Position numbers and translations under genes: made by a program. Of a stretch of 53,842 nt of DNA, positions 1-12,403 are shown piece after piece; the first letter of the stretch is position 1, and every line of letters begins with the position of its first letter. The notes beneath the pieces were generated by a model. That model searched no databases. It was not told where the DNA came from and saw only the letters and a list, made by a program, of their open reading frames with translations. The DNA is from Pezizomycotina sp. ARF18. Taxonomy: Eukaryota > Ascomycota. The stretch is from assembly GCA_002224055.1 (NCBI GenBank), contig AZLU01000261.1:1-53842 (forward strand). Direction: 5' to 3'.

Positions 1-551
1 ATCTCAACATCTTAATTATCTAAATAACTAATAAAGAAGACGAGGAGGAGGATCTACAATATTATATCTGCGTCTCTTCTAAATAGTCTCTCTCTCTCTC
101 TCCATATTGCGGGAGCTTGGGAATTTTCCAGATCTCTTTCCACGCTCTTACTTCCAAAGTACCCCACTTCACGAAGAAGAAAGAAATTAAAATGTGGGAA
201 TATGAGTATATATCCTTAAGTGGTATATATATACGTGTACGTACGTGTATATATGTATCAAAAAAAGAAGGTAATCTGAAATACGGTAAAACCACATAGA
301 GTGCAGTATAAATCAAGCACTGCCATGCAATTAGAAGCACACGATATTATATATTATTATTCAATAGTTCTATACTATAAGAGGATACCTTCTTATTCGC
401 TAGTATAGAGGGTGATACATAACAAAAGAACGTGCGGATATGACCAAAATGTGCTTGATCCTAATAAATATCTGCGTCCAGTGTATGAGGAACCTTGGGT
501 GGCTCTAGTATCGCATGGAATGTCATGGAAAAGTGTCATAGCGTATGAAAG

Positions 552-589
<38 letters not shown>

Positions 590-775
590 GTGGGCAAGAG
601 AGTTGGAAGCCTTGTTCCAAATGCAAGCACGTAGGCTAATTATGATATTATTGTACAATTTAGTAGGTATACTATCTATAATTGCAAGGAAGATTCGTTA
701 TTATACAAAAGGCTTGAAGACAAATAAGGAAAGAATATAGTAAGACTAAAGCTAAAAAAATTTAAAAGCCGTCTA
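1..775. other. Intergenic DNA downstream of URB1
   Basis: No gene is recognisable here. The stretch is AT-rich, with a CT run near 88-102, alternating TA/GT steps near 215-260, and a long T tract at 554-588. It probably holds the 3' end region of the leftward URB1 gene. The short open frames on both strands show no family resemblance and cross low-complexity sequence. Confidence 0.6.
554..588. repeat. Poly-T tract (35 T)
   Basis: An uninterrupted run of 35 T, the longest homopolymer in the window. It lies in intergenic DNA. Its true length is uncertain because long homopolymers are poorly sequenced. Confidence 0.9.
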
Positions 776-3700
776 TCAAGCCTTCATGATATTCTCAAGT
801 ACGAAAGTACACCCCCACCGCTCCACTCCTTCACGTGCTCCTTCGCGGAACCCTCGTACAGGCGCGCGGCCAGCCTCTTCAGCAGCAGCCTCTCCCTTCA
901 TCCTGCCGCGTACTACCACGAGCGCCTGCGATATCCACGTCAGCGCCCCGTTCCTCGTGATCAGCGTCGTCGCGCCGCCGTCGACATCCGCGGCGCCCAC
1001 AGCATCTCCAGTATTTTTTCCTTCGCATTGGAATTCACGTTCGGCGATAAATACATGCTCTGCGCAAATTCGAATATCTTCCGCTTAGAATACATATTTA
1101 ATCCTTCTCCGTCTTTAATCCGACGATAGTATCCGTAACATCCACCTACGTCCTTTTGGTACGTATCGTCTTGCGACGTTAGGAGGGAGTGGAGGATCGG
1201 TATATCGTTGAAATCGATGAAGGCTTTCGGAGGAGCATATTCATTATTTTTTCGTAGAGGAAGTGTGTTGGCTGCGTGAGGACTGATACACAGTTTGCGA
1301 GGAAGGTGTTATTACGGTTGGTATTGGTTCTTTGGAGATGTTATCGCGGAGGAACCGTCGAGGGATGCTAAGACTGTGCCGAGAGGTGCTGCACTTGCGT
1401 ACGCTCGCGGTAGTTTGACGATTCGAGTTTTGCGGTGACTGCGCCGAGGGAGGTTTCGGACATGGACCTAACGCCGCCGTCGTCGGATGATAGGCCCACT
1501 ATTACTAGACGACGCAGTTCTTCTCGATAAGGCTCCGCAGGTCGATTTCTGCGTTTCCGACACGAGACAGTGCTCACCGCCGGGATAAAAACCGCAAATC
1601 GTAGACCTGATCCATCCCTTTCTCCCTCGATTTCTCGTAAAGTCTCACGAAGTCTGCAACGTTGTATTGCTATCAGATTGCTTAAGACCCGTAGGGTGAA
1701 CTTCACATACTCCTTTTCACCATAGCAGGGTCGAACGATATCCTCAGGTGGCCTTTACCATCTCTCGAAACGAGCGGGGTGTCGGCGCTGACGTTCTTCT
1801 CGCTTAGTTTCCACTGCGATATACGCGCTGCGCAGCTCCTGCTCAAGTGGCCCTCGATGAAAATCATCATGTTGAGAAGTACTTGGTCGATGGGATCGCT
1901 CGTGGCTCGGTACGCAGCGAAAGCACCGTCGAGCGTAGTAATACTGCTGTGTCCGGCTTTATGGAATGAAAACAGCCTGTCTACCGCGAATGCCAAGTAT
2001 ACGCGACCATCCTGTAGTCCGTGGTGGCGTCGGCGAAGGAGTTTTAGGAAGCGGTGAGCGCGCATGAGATAAGATGAGCTGCAGGAATTTGCCGTGGTCG
2101 AGATCCTAAAAAAACCGAGTTACATGTTAGCGATACTACGGTGAGCTTGGTTATGAAATCTAAGAGGCATGCTTACTCTAGCTGAGCATTGTGATATAAT
2201 GGCAGCAACTAGGTAATCTATCTCCGGAACGTCGATTTTTTCCGTCAAGCTTGCTTCTAGTAAAGCATTGATAATAGCTCTTGGTAAAAACTCGGAATCG
2301 GAATATCTCGGCGTAGAATTAAGTCACCTAACATCAAAGTCAGCAAAAAGGGTTTACATTGAGCAAACAGTTTTCGAGCAAGGAAGCTTACCTAGTTCCC
2401 TGGCGTAAAACGCAAGCTCCTTGCTCAACGACTCGGGATTGGAGATGCTTCTCGTTAATGAAGTTGCAGAAGCAGTTAGAGCTTCGCCGAAAGACTTTCG
2501 GTCCACGTTGTTCACGTAGAAACTTTCGTAGCACCGCAGGGCATCAACACTCGGAATTCCCGTTAATCCTTTCAAGAACATGTCCATATCAACAGATGTA
2601 AAAACGTACGGCGCTCGTTCCAGCAAAAACAATACTTGTGCGTCATTTAAAGCCGAAGCCAGCTTTGCTTTATCACCAGCCAGCTCGGATTGGATTTTCT
2701 GGAAGAGCGTCTCCAGTCCAGACTTAGTCTGCTCTTCAACTCCCGTCTTCCACTCGAATATCTTCGTTTCATCGTTAAATACCGTATACTGCTTCAACGC
2801 AGTAGCCATATATTGAGCCAAATGCTGCGTGGCGTCACATTCCCCTTTCGAAACCCAGTGCTGACGTAAGGCAGCAGCGCGGGAACGAGCGACATGATCT
2901 TGCAAGCCAGCCGCGTCCTCGCGGACCCGCGAAAAAGTGCTTCCGCACGACGGCGAGTTCTGCTCCAGCAAGTTCGCCGATCTCTCGTTGACGGTGATGT
3001 TATCGGTCACGATGTCGTAGACGCTGTCGGGAAGGTTCGAGAAGTTCACGATCAGAGAGTGAACGTAGCTCGGGGCAAATGGCCGACTTTCGACATTAGG
3101 ATGGAGACGGAAGCCTCCAGGGCGGCAGATCGGATGACAGTGTCTGGCAGGTACGCGACCTGTCGATCAGCTGCTCAATCACGTCGGCGGAGAAGCTTGG
3201 AAATGTAGAGGGTGACGAGGCGCGCAAAGCTCCCGCTCATGCCGTTTTGATAGTTGCTGCAAAAACGTCACGTAATAATTCAGGAATGTTTCCGCCGTGG
3301 GAAGCTGAAGATTATCAGCAGATTCGAACATTGCCATGCACTCGGTAAGAGCTAGGTCTAGCGGCAGCCGTTTCTTAATATCAGTGCAACCGGGCTCCTT
3401 GGGTATCCAAGAAAATTCTTCGGCAATTTCTTGCAGAAAACGCTTTATTCTTTGGTCGTCCCCGTGTTTCTTTTCCCTCAGATACTTCGCAAACTCTGCT
3501 TTAAAAGCATCCAGAGGGTATTTGGGACCTCCGGAGGATTTTGCGAAAGAGTGATTATTGCTGATGTGCGACATAGCACCCCTAGATCCAACAATGACAG
3601 CACTCCATCGTAGCGATTCTTTGTGAAGCCGAGATTTATAGTGGCACCCGAGCCGATCCAGCTTTGAATGCACTTTGCCAAAGGTGCTGGTTGGGCATTC

Positions 3701-6370
3701 CCCGCTTGTTCTGTCAAAAGCACTGGAACGTGGTTTTCCCACTTCTCCAGAGCGTCGAGGAATTTCTGGAACCAAATGCTCGACGTTCTTTGGTAACTAG
3801 CCTCTTCGTTAATACTGTTAGGACATCTGGTTCTCGCCCAAGAAATGCAGCACTCCATAAAGTACGCTAGCCACCTCTGGACGGACTCCTTAGCAGCTTC
3901 GCTGAGTTTATCATTCGCAAACAAAAATTTCCACTGCTCCGCCAAAACCATTAGCAGCGGACTGACGGGCTTTACGTACACGCGGGTACCCTCGCCGCTA
4001 TGCTTCCCGTTTTTCTTTTTCGCAGCCTCGATCGCAAGCTCCGCATAATCGTCCACGTATTTGAATGGCGTACGAACGCATCTCATAGAGCAATCGTCCA
4101 GGTATTGCAGAACAGCTTCGGAATCCCCGCCGTCCTTAGAAACTCGTAACGATCGTAACAACGCGTCTAGAGGCGATATCAGGGTTTCTGGCTGAAAGAG
4201 GTACGACGATTTCGCAAAGGAAGCGAGGATAGCGTTGAGGTCGTATGATTCTCCTGAGATAGAGAATTTTATCACAGAAACGAAAGGCGAGTACTTCATA
4301 GCCGCGGATTTATTCCACCACTTAATATCCGGAACGTCTTCGGCCATGCTTAGCAGATTCTTCAGCACCAAGACGTCTAACCCACTTTCTGCCTCGGCAC
4401 TGTTCTCGAGCGCCTTTGTAAGAACGCTCGATAGGTCGAATTTGTGAGCCAATGCGACTTCAGGGACGTAATCGTAGTAATTCTTTAGTAACTTTGTAAC
4501 TGCTTCCTTCTGGAGTTCACCTCCCTCGGGAGTGGTGTTAAACGCTTGAAAAACCGGCGCCATCTCGGGTATTGACTTGCAAAATTCTTCGACAAGCGTG
4601 AAGCGAACGTTTTCCCACTGCGAAGGATCATCTACATCCGCTGCGCCACTATCTAAACATGCTAAAGCAGCTGAAAGGGATAAAAATGAGAGGTTTAGGA
4701 GCTGTATCGTGAGGAAGCGCACCAGGTGCGAATCATGGGCTAAGCATTTCGTAGCTATTACGCGAGTGAGAGGCCTTGGAAGTACGTTTTCGAGTATAGT
4801 AGAAGCCGACGGAGGAATCAAAGGTGCTCTTTGGTCCTGCCGCGGGGATTGAACCTCGTTCCACAGGAAGTCGGATCACCTCGCTGAGAAAAGTGCAAAA
4901 TCCGATCCAGGTAGCCGTAAGCTTAGGATCGAAGCTGAACGACTCGGTATCTTTGAAGTATTTCGCGACAAGCTCGGGACAAACTCTGAAATCGCTACTA
5001 TGAGGTCAAGATGCAGTTCGTCGGCGTGAGGTCTTAACTGGGAGACAAAATTTGAAAGAGCGCGGTTGTGAACCTGTTTGCCTCCCTTTGTGTCTTCTGT
5101 CTTCTCTGAGGATGACGCTATAGATGTCGAAGATCCAAACATCCAGAATCCTGAAAGCATATACCGTTCCCAGGCTTTGTGCATAGCGACAGGAGGAAGC
5201 GATGGCAGAGGTCGGAGATATCTTGCTCTTTCTCGTCCACTGTGATACTATCTTCCCTTTTATATAGATCCGCAATGCGTAGTAGAGCCCACTCATTGAA
5301 GAAATTTGACCTGACAGCCTTTGCGATATCCTTATCAGAAACGATTATCGACAAAGTTTCCAGAACTTCCTTGACCAGAGTCGCAATGTCGTACTTTAGA
5401 AATTTGAAAAGCGGTGTTGCAAAAGCCCGAACTCCTAATATAGCGGTCCTCACAGACGTCGTACCATGCCGTAGGAATGACATGATAAACCGTACGAAGA
5501 CTGTTCTGACAGACGGCCGTCAGGGTTTTCGACGAGCGGCGCGACTTTGTCCCCCTGCTTCTTCGGTTCGAGTTTCTTCCCAATATCCTTGACCGTGAAA
5601 TCGAACGTCTGGTGTAGTGATGGGCAGAGCTGCCGTCGTCGTATTTGTTGATTTCCGTCAAGAGCCGGAGGCACGGGGCAGTGACCGAATCCGAGCCCTG
5701 CGTCAATGCGCGGTAAAATATTTTCATGTACGATGCGTCGATAATAGACCTTGCCAGAGCAAAACCTTGTCTTTTCAAGTTCGGAACGTGCTTGTAATTT
5801 TTAGAAGTTGCTCAAGGACGGTAGGTATCCATGAAAGAAGTAGATTGTTGTTTGACTAGGAGAGAAACGAAGAGAGAGGTTTCGCTGTCAGCAACTGCAT
5901 GTTGAAATAGGTACTACTTGGTTCAATTCACCTGCAAAGCAAACGACCAAGCCTGTAGTAGGTCATTCCAGGCTTCACTGCCTTCCCTTCCACCATTTTG
6001 TGTATTTAGATATTCGGAAAGGATGTGTAGTTTTCTTCCCGAACATGAGCGTCCTCGTCGGGATTCGACAGGCAGCCTTTTAGGAATTCCTTGAACGATT
6101 GAACACCTGTGTGCGCAAGTCAGCTAATTGCAACAAACAACTCGAGAGAGAATTAATATACCATGAGAATCTTCGATGCATCGTTATAGTCTGTCAGGAG
6201 CTTCCGTAGTTGCGACGCCGACATTATTGTCGCTGGCGGTCCAACCTGCTGGTGCCGCTGATCCTTCTTCGAATGATTCTCTCTGCGCTGTTTCTTGTGT
6301 TTCTGCTCGAAAGGAAACTCATTGACACAGTTCTCGACGACCTCTTCGGCGCCCGCTTCTGCGGAACCAT
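776..6370 (-). CDS. URB1: URB1/NPA1-type nucleolar pre-ribosomal protein (frameshifted locus)
   Basis: Urb1/Npa1 is a very large nucleolar helical-repeat protein of early pre-60S particles. The N-terminal Npa1 region is recognisable: the motif SASQLRKLLTDYNDASK near 6160-6224 leads, across an intron, to VQSFKEFLKG near 6090. Further on come NVLPRPLTRVIATKCL near 4740-4785 and a long helical block to 3478. The C-terminal NopRA1 region holds SNLIAIQRCRLRETLRE near 1630-1680, YEKIMNMLLRKPS near 1220-1260 and TTLITRNGALTWI near 925-965. Two short introns look convincing: one near 2103-2174 and one near 2332-2391, both with GTAAGC donors and TAG acceptors. The frame changes several times, for example near 1005, near 1215 and near 2050, while conserved blocks continue. 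The start is uncertain. I chose the ATG at 6368-6370, upstream of a lysine-rich stretch, but it needs one frame correction; the in-frame ATG is at 6222-6224. The identity rests on remembered family motifs. Confidence 0.85.
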
Positions 6371-6744
6371 CTTGCCTAAAATTTGTCGCGACGCAGCAAT
6401 TGCGCTGCAAATTTATCGTCTCGACTGGTTGTTTGTTCGAAGGTTGAAGGTTGGAAAAATTCTGCGGGTCAAAATTAATCTGTTGCTGCTCGGTACAAAA
6501 AAACAAAAAAAAAAAAATTTAGAACCCGTCTAAAACTTTTGAGCCTCACTAAAAGCTAAACGAGGGAGGTGGTGAGGTTTCTTGCGGGCAGCTCCTACTA
6601 ACAAGCTATGTACACCTTATTTTAATTATTACGACGACTTTTTCCTATACAGCTCACCGTTCCAAAAGCTTCAAATCCAATACTCTCATCACCATCAACC
6701 GACCAAGCTCAACACCCTCCACGACCACCACATAATCCACAATC
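6371..6744. other. Divergent intergenic region URB1 / UMP1
   Basis: About 370 bases between two divergently transcribed genes, presumably a shared promoter region. It contains an A-rich run near 6501-6519 and a CT/CA-rich stretch with CACC/CAACC steps just before the UMP1 ATG, the pyrimidine-rich leader often seen in fungi. No specific operator could be identified. Confidence 0.4.
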
Positions 6745-7346
6745 ATGGTGATAAACCCCCGCTCCTTCTCTTCTTGTTCCAAAAGCTAACCAACTATCCC
6801 ACATACAGTCTCTCCGCGTCGTCCCCGCCTCCACGCAACCCACCAAAATCACCCCGACCTCCGCGTCGACGGGAGCACCCTCGAACCCGCCGTCCACGAC
6901 ACCTCCGCGCCGGCCTCGCGTCCACCGCCACGCAGCTGAACAGCAACCACCCCCTCGAATCCGCCTGAAGAACTGGGACGCCACGCAGCACGCACTCAAG
7001 ATGGAGGGCCTCCGCAGGCTGTATGGGATGGCGGAGCCGTCCGCAGAGAGATGGAGATGAAGATTGCGAGCTCTGTACGGATACACTCTCTCTTTTTACC
7101 TTTTGAATATATATAATTTGTTTTGTTGTTTAGTAGGAAGAAGGGTTATAAGTGTTCAGAGTTGCTAATGTTTTGTGAAAATAGGACTTCCGCCCGATGT
7201 GCCTGGGAGGACCGTCGAACCTGCATTTGGACATCCTGAGGAACAGGGACTGCTCGATAGATTGGGAGGACGTCTACACGGGAGAAGACACGAACGAAGC
7301 TCCGGAGTTCCACGCGGAGATGGAGCTGCTGATGAGGAGGGTGTGA
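6745..7346 (+). CDS. UMP1: Proteasome maturation factor Ump1 (POMP)
   Basis: Ump1 is the short chaperone that sits in half-proteasomes, allows 20S core assembly and is degraded as its first substrate. The model has three exons. The ATG at 6745-6747 is followed directly by an intron (6748-6808, GTGATA donor, GCTAAC branch, CATACAG acceptor). Exon 2 starts SLRVVPAST and carries HPLES, RLKNWDATQHALKMEG and LRRLYGMAEP. A second intron spans 7075-7184 (GTACGG donor, GCTAAT branch). Exon 3 carries RPMCLGGPSNLHLDIL and DWEDVYTGE and stops at 7344-7346. The expected length is about 140 residues, usual for the family. The frame breaks four times (near 6886, 6902, 6960 and 7038), each fitting the loss of one base, three of them in runs of C and one in a G pair. 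Because the gene is so short and conserved, sequencing error is the likeliest cause. The start-codon-only exon is an inference. Confidence 0.93.
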
Positions 7347-7702
7347 AAGATTTTGTTAAGAGAGTGCAACATGGATATCTGGATAGATTTTCAACGTCGA
7401 AAAAACATTGATACTTCACGAATAGAACTTTTTTTTGTGTGAATTAAGCTTTGGGTTTTGACGCAGTTTAATTGTTATCAAGATCAAGATGCATTCGATT
7501 CTTTCTATGAGCGATAGTGGTATCTAAATCTTCTACGAAACGATGGTGTATCTAAAAAGGCATAACAGGCACAAAACTCCCCAAAAGAATGTCTACAGGA
7601 ACAAAAAACAGAGACAAAATCTATCTACTCCAGCAACTCCAAAAGTTACATCCAAAAAGAAAAATTCTAAATACTATGTACTCAGCTATACCGTTTCCCG
7701 CT
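7347..7702. other. Convergent intergenic region
   Basis: The 3' ends of UMP1 and the F-box-like gene face each other across about 350 bases of AT-rich DNA. No gene or structured RNA is visible. A small open frame on the plus strand (7543-7803) runs into the antisense of the F-box-like gene and shows no family signature. Confidence 0.5.
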
Positions 7703-8808
7703 TTAACGAAGGATCCACATCCTATCAAAAACCTGCCCATCCGCACAGGCACACTCAACTTCCTCGCAAAAAAACTCATAATTGGCACACACAAACCCGT
7801 TGATCTTGCCCACGGAGTAGTGCGGTGGCAAGCTCCTAAACCTCCGGCGATCGTCTTGGCATCTTTGACCGGCAGCGAAGCCTCCGCAAACACAGGTAAA
7901 TGTTCCTAAACTCTAAGTACCGCAGCTGCGAGAACGCGCTCAGCAGCATGCGGTCGTCGACGTGGCCGTCCTCGCTGTCCGCGTGCCGGATCGTAAGGTT
8001 AATTCGCCCGTTGGACGTCGTAGCCTAACCCCGCTTCCTATCCCATACCAGCAGTAGCGTATACAGCGATACCGGATCCCACTCTTTGAAAGTCACGGAA
8101 ATATTGTTATGTGTAGTAGTATCGTCCCGTGATTTTGAGTTTTCCTGCCACAGTTCCAGCTTGAGCAGTCCGCGAGGGCGTATATCGGAACGATAGGCTC
8201 GTATAGCATAGCGTACGAAGACGTGAACGCCCGAAATTGTTATCGATCACTCGCTCCGTGAACGGTAAGAACCACGAGTCCGCTAGCATCCTGCACGCTG
8301 CTATAACGGCGTCGTGGAACGTCCTCGATACCAGAGCTAGGGCTTTGAGCGATTGTAGGGACTCCGTACCCTCGTCACTTCCTGGATTTATGAAGGCATC
8401 TTCAATTGATTTGCCCGCGATAGCTAGAAGATTCGTTTACCAATATCAAATGTCAGTGATTTTAAGTTCGCATTATCAGTATGTATATTGGAAAATTTTG
8501 GAGGTATCAGCTGGTCAAAAGTGCCATTTTCGTTTGCTCACCTGCATAAGCTCTGGGGGAAGATAAGGTAGCTGCTTAACCGCCGGTCCGGACTCCTCCG
8601 AATAGTCCGTCGCAGAAGATACAGAGCTCGAAAAGGAAGGGTTCGAAATCGAAAGGGACCGAAAATGCTTAACGTTCCTAAAAGACAGTTGTGACCACTT
8701 GTACTCCCTCAATCGCTTGAGGAACGTAGAAACGTCTGGGGTCAATGACTTGGACCGCGGACGGTATTCCGACGAAGAGGAAGAAGATAATGATGATGAG
8801 GAATTCAT
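7703..8808 (-). CDS. F-box-like protein with leucine-rich C-terminal part
   Basis: The protein begins MNSSSSLSSSSSS, a low-complexity serine-rich head. After about 90 residues comes an F-box-like segment: LPPELMQ, an intron with a GTGAGC donor and a TTCTAG acceptor near 8429, then AIAGKSIEDAF and LKALALVSRTFHDAV. The pattern LPxEL...LxxLxLVSRxFHDAV is typical of fungal F-box proteins, which link substrates to SCF ubiquitin ligases through Skp1. The rest includes LKLELWQ, VTFKEWDPVSLYTLLLVWD, LSAFSQLRYLEFRN and a C-terminal segment YEFFCEEVECACADG, resembling the poorly conserved LRR-like tails of fungal F-box proteins. The frame must shift at least twice between 8250 and 7830. The proposed stop is at 7703-7705. 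No specific substrate can be named, and a generic hypothetical protein is the alternative. Confidence 0.6.
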
Positions 8809-9263
8809 TGTAAATTCTTAAAAAGATAAATAAAGTAAAATAAAATATTGATACTAGAAAAGTGAAGGCTTCCCAAGCGCTGCGCCAGCACTTTAATAGC
8901 TTGAGTAGCTTGAGTAACTCGAGTAGCTCGAGGAGAATGGCGGGTGGAAATAAGGGTCCAGTAATTGCAAGACAACCTCGGTGTTTCAGCTACAAAACTG
9001 TCCGTCCGAATCCCGTTCTGCGACTTTTGAAGTATATTTCCAACAAAATTTCCCCTCTGAGAGCTTTTTTTCTTCTCTTTAACCGACCAGTAGATGTATA
9101 TTTTTTTCCTTACATTGTAAAAAATTCTGCAACATCTCGAAGGGGTCGCTGGTGGCTTTTTATAAGTTATCTTCTCACACTGCATCGTACGATAGTTTGG
9201 GGGAGACTAGGATATAGTATAATAATATTCTCCACACCAACTCCTAAAGCCGCAGGGTCTTTC

Positions 9264-9286
9264 TTTTTTTTTTTTTTTTTTTTTTT
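9264..9286. repeat. Poly-T tract (23 T)
   Basis: Uninterrupted T run in the long intergenic region upstream of the F-box-like gene. Confidence 0.9.
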
Positions 9287-10298
9287 CCACGGATACCAAG
9301 ACCTACATCGGCCGGCTAATACGATAGGGACAGCTGATGCGACTTTGACAAAGAAAGCAAATACTCTTCTCTAGTGGTTTCTTCTTGTAACCTTTTTTTT
9401 TTTTTGTTTTTCTTATCGTTTTTGATGATCTCCCTTTGAAATACGAAATGGCGAAGTTCTCAAGGCCCCAGATACAAATATCAGCCTTGTCGTTGATTGA
9501 TCCGTTTGAGCAGGTTGCAGTCCGTAAGGTGAGTGATAGACTGATAGTCAGCGGCAAGAGAAGCAATCAGCAGCAATCTGTGAGCAGATCAGCTTCATTT
9601 CTCTTGGTGATTCTTCATTCTAGACTTTTGTCGGCAGAGAAAGAAATAAAAGAACAAGCTAACACAGGTAGGCGAGTAGGCACCGACAGAAAGTTTAAGT
9701 AGACTGAGAGGGGAAAAAACCGCAACGGCGAGCGAGGAAAAATAAGTTTGATTTATTGGTGATAAGTTGCGATATTACCCCACTAGATGGTTGAAGGGGA
9801 AGGATTTCTGGATCTGGACTTCCGAAAGAGGCATTTGAACGAATACTTAGCTCTCCAACTGAAACTTTTTTTTCATTCTTCCTCGTCTGCCGGCGGTCGG
9901 GAATCCATACCAGGTAGTAAAAGTAAACGTTATAAAAGGAAGAGGACCCTTTATTGTGAAGCTATCAGGTCCTCAACGAGATATGGTTCGCGTTGGATCT
10001 TTAACGGCTATTTTCAAGTTTAAATCTTTGCAGATTGAGAATATACAGGAGCCATCTATCGGCTTTCCCATCCGCCAATTTGGCGTGGGTATTCGTTCCT
10101 TCACGATCTGTCAACCTGCTGCATTTGGCGACCCGCGAGGTTTGTGCGAGTACAACACGGACATTCGCATGAATGAAAGAATCTAAATGAACTAAGGATT
10201 TAGAACTAAGACCAGAACCAGGCCGCCTTTTTACGAGCGATTTGCGGCGGACCGTTCCATCTCTCAAATATAAACTGAATGACCCTATTGGATCATAG

Positions 10299-10315
10299 TT
10301 TTTTTTTTTTTTTTT
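10299..10315. repeat. Poly-T tract (17 T)
   Basis: Uninterrupted T run in intergenic DNA. Confidence 0.9.
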
Positions 10316-12385
10316 ATCGATAGACGATCAAGCGAGCAATTCCTCCCCCAAGCTTTCCTCCTGCAGAGTCGAAAAAGCTGGGGAGAAAATTGTGAGCGGA
10401 AGCTCCAATACTATCATGCCACCAATGAGTGATTGCCGCAACGAGAAAGCTTCGCTCTAGATTCAAGCGTGGGAGGTAAGCCAAGGCCCAAGGCCCAAGG
10501 GAAAGAAGCAGGGGCTTTTAAAAAAGCAAGGTGTTTCGTGAGGGAAATTTCCGTCCCCACTTTTTGGGAAGGTGAACGATCGACCACTCAACAACCCGTT
10601 TTTCGAAGTGCCGATTATCCACCCCTTTGCAGGAACGTTTTAGTCTTTGTCGCTATTTTAGACAAGCAGAGAGGAAAGCAGAGCCGAAGCAATCTTGCGA
10701 GACTGCGACCGTCAATAGAATCTTTTTAGGACTCGATTCTCGAAAGCCGTAATTGCGCGTTGCACCATTGTTCCATGGAGATTGAGGAAAGAGATAACTT
10801 CTCAAACATTAAACGCGCGTCCGAAGAGTTTGAGATCTGTCTCCAGTAAGAGTCCAATTTGGAAAGTATTCGGGAGTATCACTCAGCGTCTCAACCGTGA
10901 ATACTGCTACCATTGTAAGATATAAGGAACAAGGAGTGCAGCCCGTAGATTAAGAGATATCGTATTAGATGAGGACTGGCGCACCGGGGGCTACCTTGGG
11001 GTGTCTCAACTGGAATTCCGAATAACCGTTCCTGGAATCTGAGACTCTCCAAATTATTTGGAAGCAGAATCATAATATCGAAAAAAAAAAGGAACCGCTG
11101 GGAAAAATCGTTTGATAGCTCTGATCGGTAAAGAACTAACGAGCACCTACCAGTAAGATCCTTGATTAAGAAGAAATTCAACTGTCGTCCTGTTCTAGCG
11201 CCCTTTTAACTAGTGCTTGCTCCATATCTTCGTCATCCAGTTCCCTCAGGAATATTTACTATTCCTTGCTATTTTGTCCAATCCTAACCCTTGTCAGCGT
11301 TCGCTTTTCTCCGTCGACTGGCGTCACAAGCCCACAAGGTGACGAAACTTTACCTTCAGCAGTGAAGAAGTATTTCGCGCCGGACAGCGGCTCCTTCCAG
11401 GGAAGCTTTTGGGGAACAACGCAGTAAGTGTTCCGAGAGTTATTACCATCTTTGAAGAGAGAATAAACGTATGAAGGTAGGTTAGTTAGTAAGAGGCAGT
11501 TGGGAAAAAGAAGACTTTGTTCTATCGTACTGTTTTGTTTTGCTTTGCCCTTCCCTTTGATTTTTCTAAACACAAGAGGTCCAGCCTTTCCCTCATTTCT
11601 CACATCCGATATTTACTAATTAAATAATAATAATTTTTTTATTTTTTATTCTTTATTTTTATTTTTTCTCCCTACATCAATCTTCCCCCTCACTTCCCCC
11701 CCCCCCATCCGCTTGTGAATTAAGTATCGACACTTTTTTCTTCTTTTATTCTATTATTATTATTCTTTTCACCTTTCCTTTCTCCTCCCAGCAATCTACT
11801 CCTCCACCTTCCTTACCATCACGACAATAAGTCGACATCTCCTGCAAGTTTAGAAGGAAAGGAAAGAGCAAGGCTTGTGGAAAGCACTTGTAATCCTTGT
11901 CATCGGCCAACGGCTTTGCAAACACCCATCGATCCTGCCCCTGCAGTGTGAGCTGACCTCTTAAGGGGCCAAGGATTACTTCATTAGTTTATTAGCTTTT
12001 CCACCCTCGGTCTGCTACGGAAGGAAGAAAGTAAGAAAGAAGAAAAGGATATATACAACTTGCCGCTCTCTTCCTGCCAGAACATCTATTTCATTCCTTA
12101 ATTTTCGCTCTCGATTCTCGCCCGATTCAATCGATTACATTTTATGAATTCGAACATCACTTTACATCCTACTTCATTTGAGCTGCCATCCCTGGTCATC
12201 TGTGGATCGGCTCCTTCGACATCTCTACTTTCGCTCTTTAAAAATTTGCTTGGTCTTCTGTTCTTTAATTTATAATAATTATTGTTGGTGAGTGGAAATA
12301 TATTCGAATCCCACTGATAATAACCGGTGTCTTCGAAAGGACCTCCACGGCGTCTAAACCTGTCTGTATTGGTCCTTTTTCTTTT

Positions 12386-12403
12386 CTCTCTCTCTCTCTC
12401 TCC
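12386..12403. repeat. CT dinucleotide microsatellite
   Basis: A short run of CT repeats in the region upstream of the ubiquitin-fold gene. Confidence 0.85.

Noticed and set aside
4835-4865. tRNA-like B-box sequence on the minus strand (GAGGTTCAATCCC)
   Set aside because: It lies in a conserved coding stretch of URB1 (NEVQSP...), and no acceptor or anticodon stem can be formed around it.
6745-7346. Programmed ribosomal frameshifting as explanation of the frame breaks
   Set aside because: The breaks are too many, occur in most genes of the window and have no common slippery site or downstream structure.
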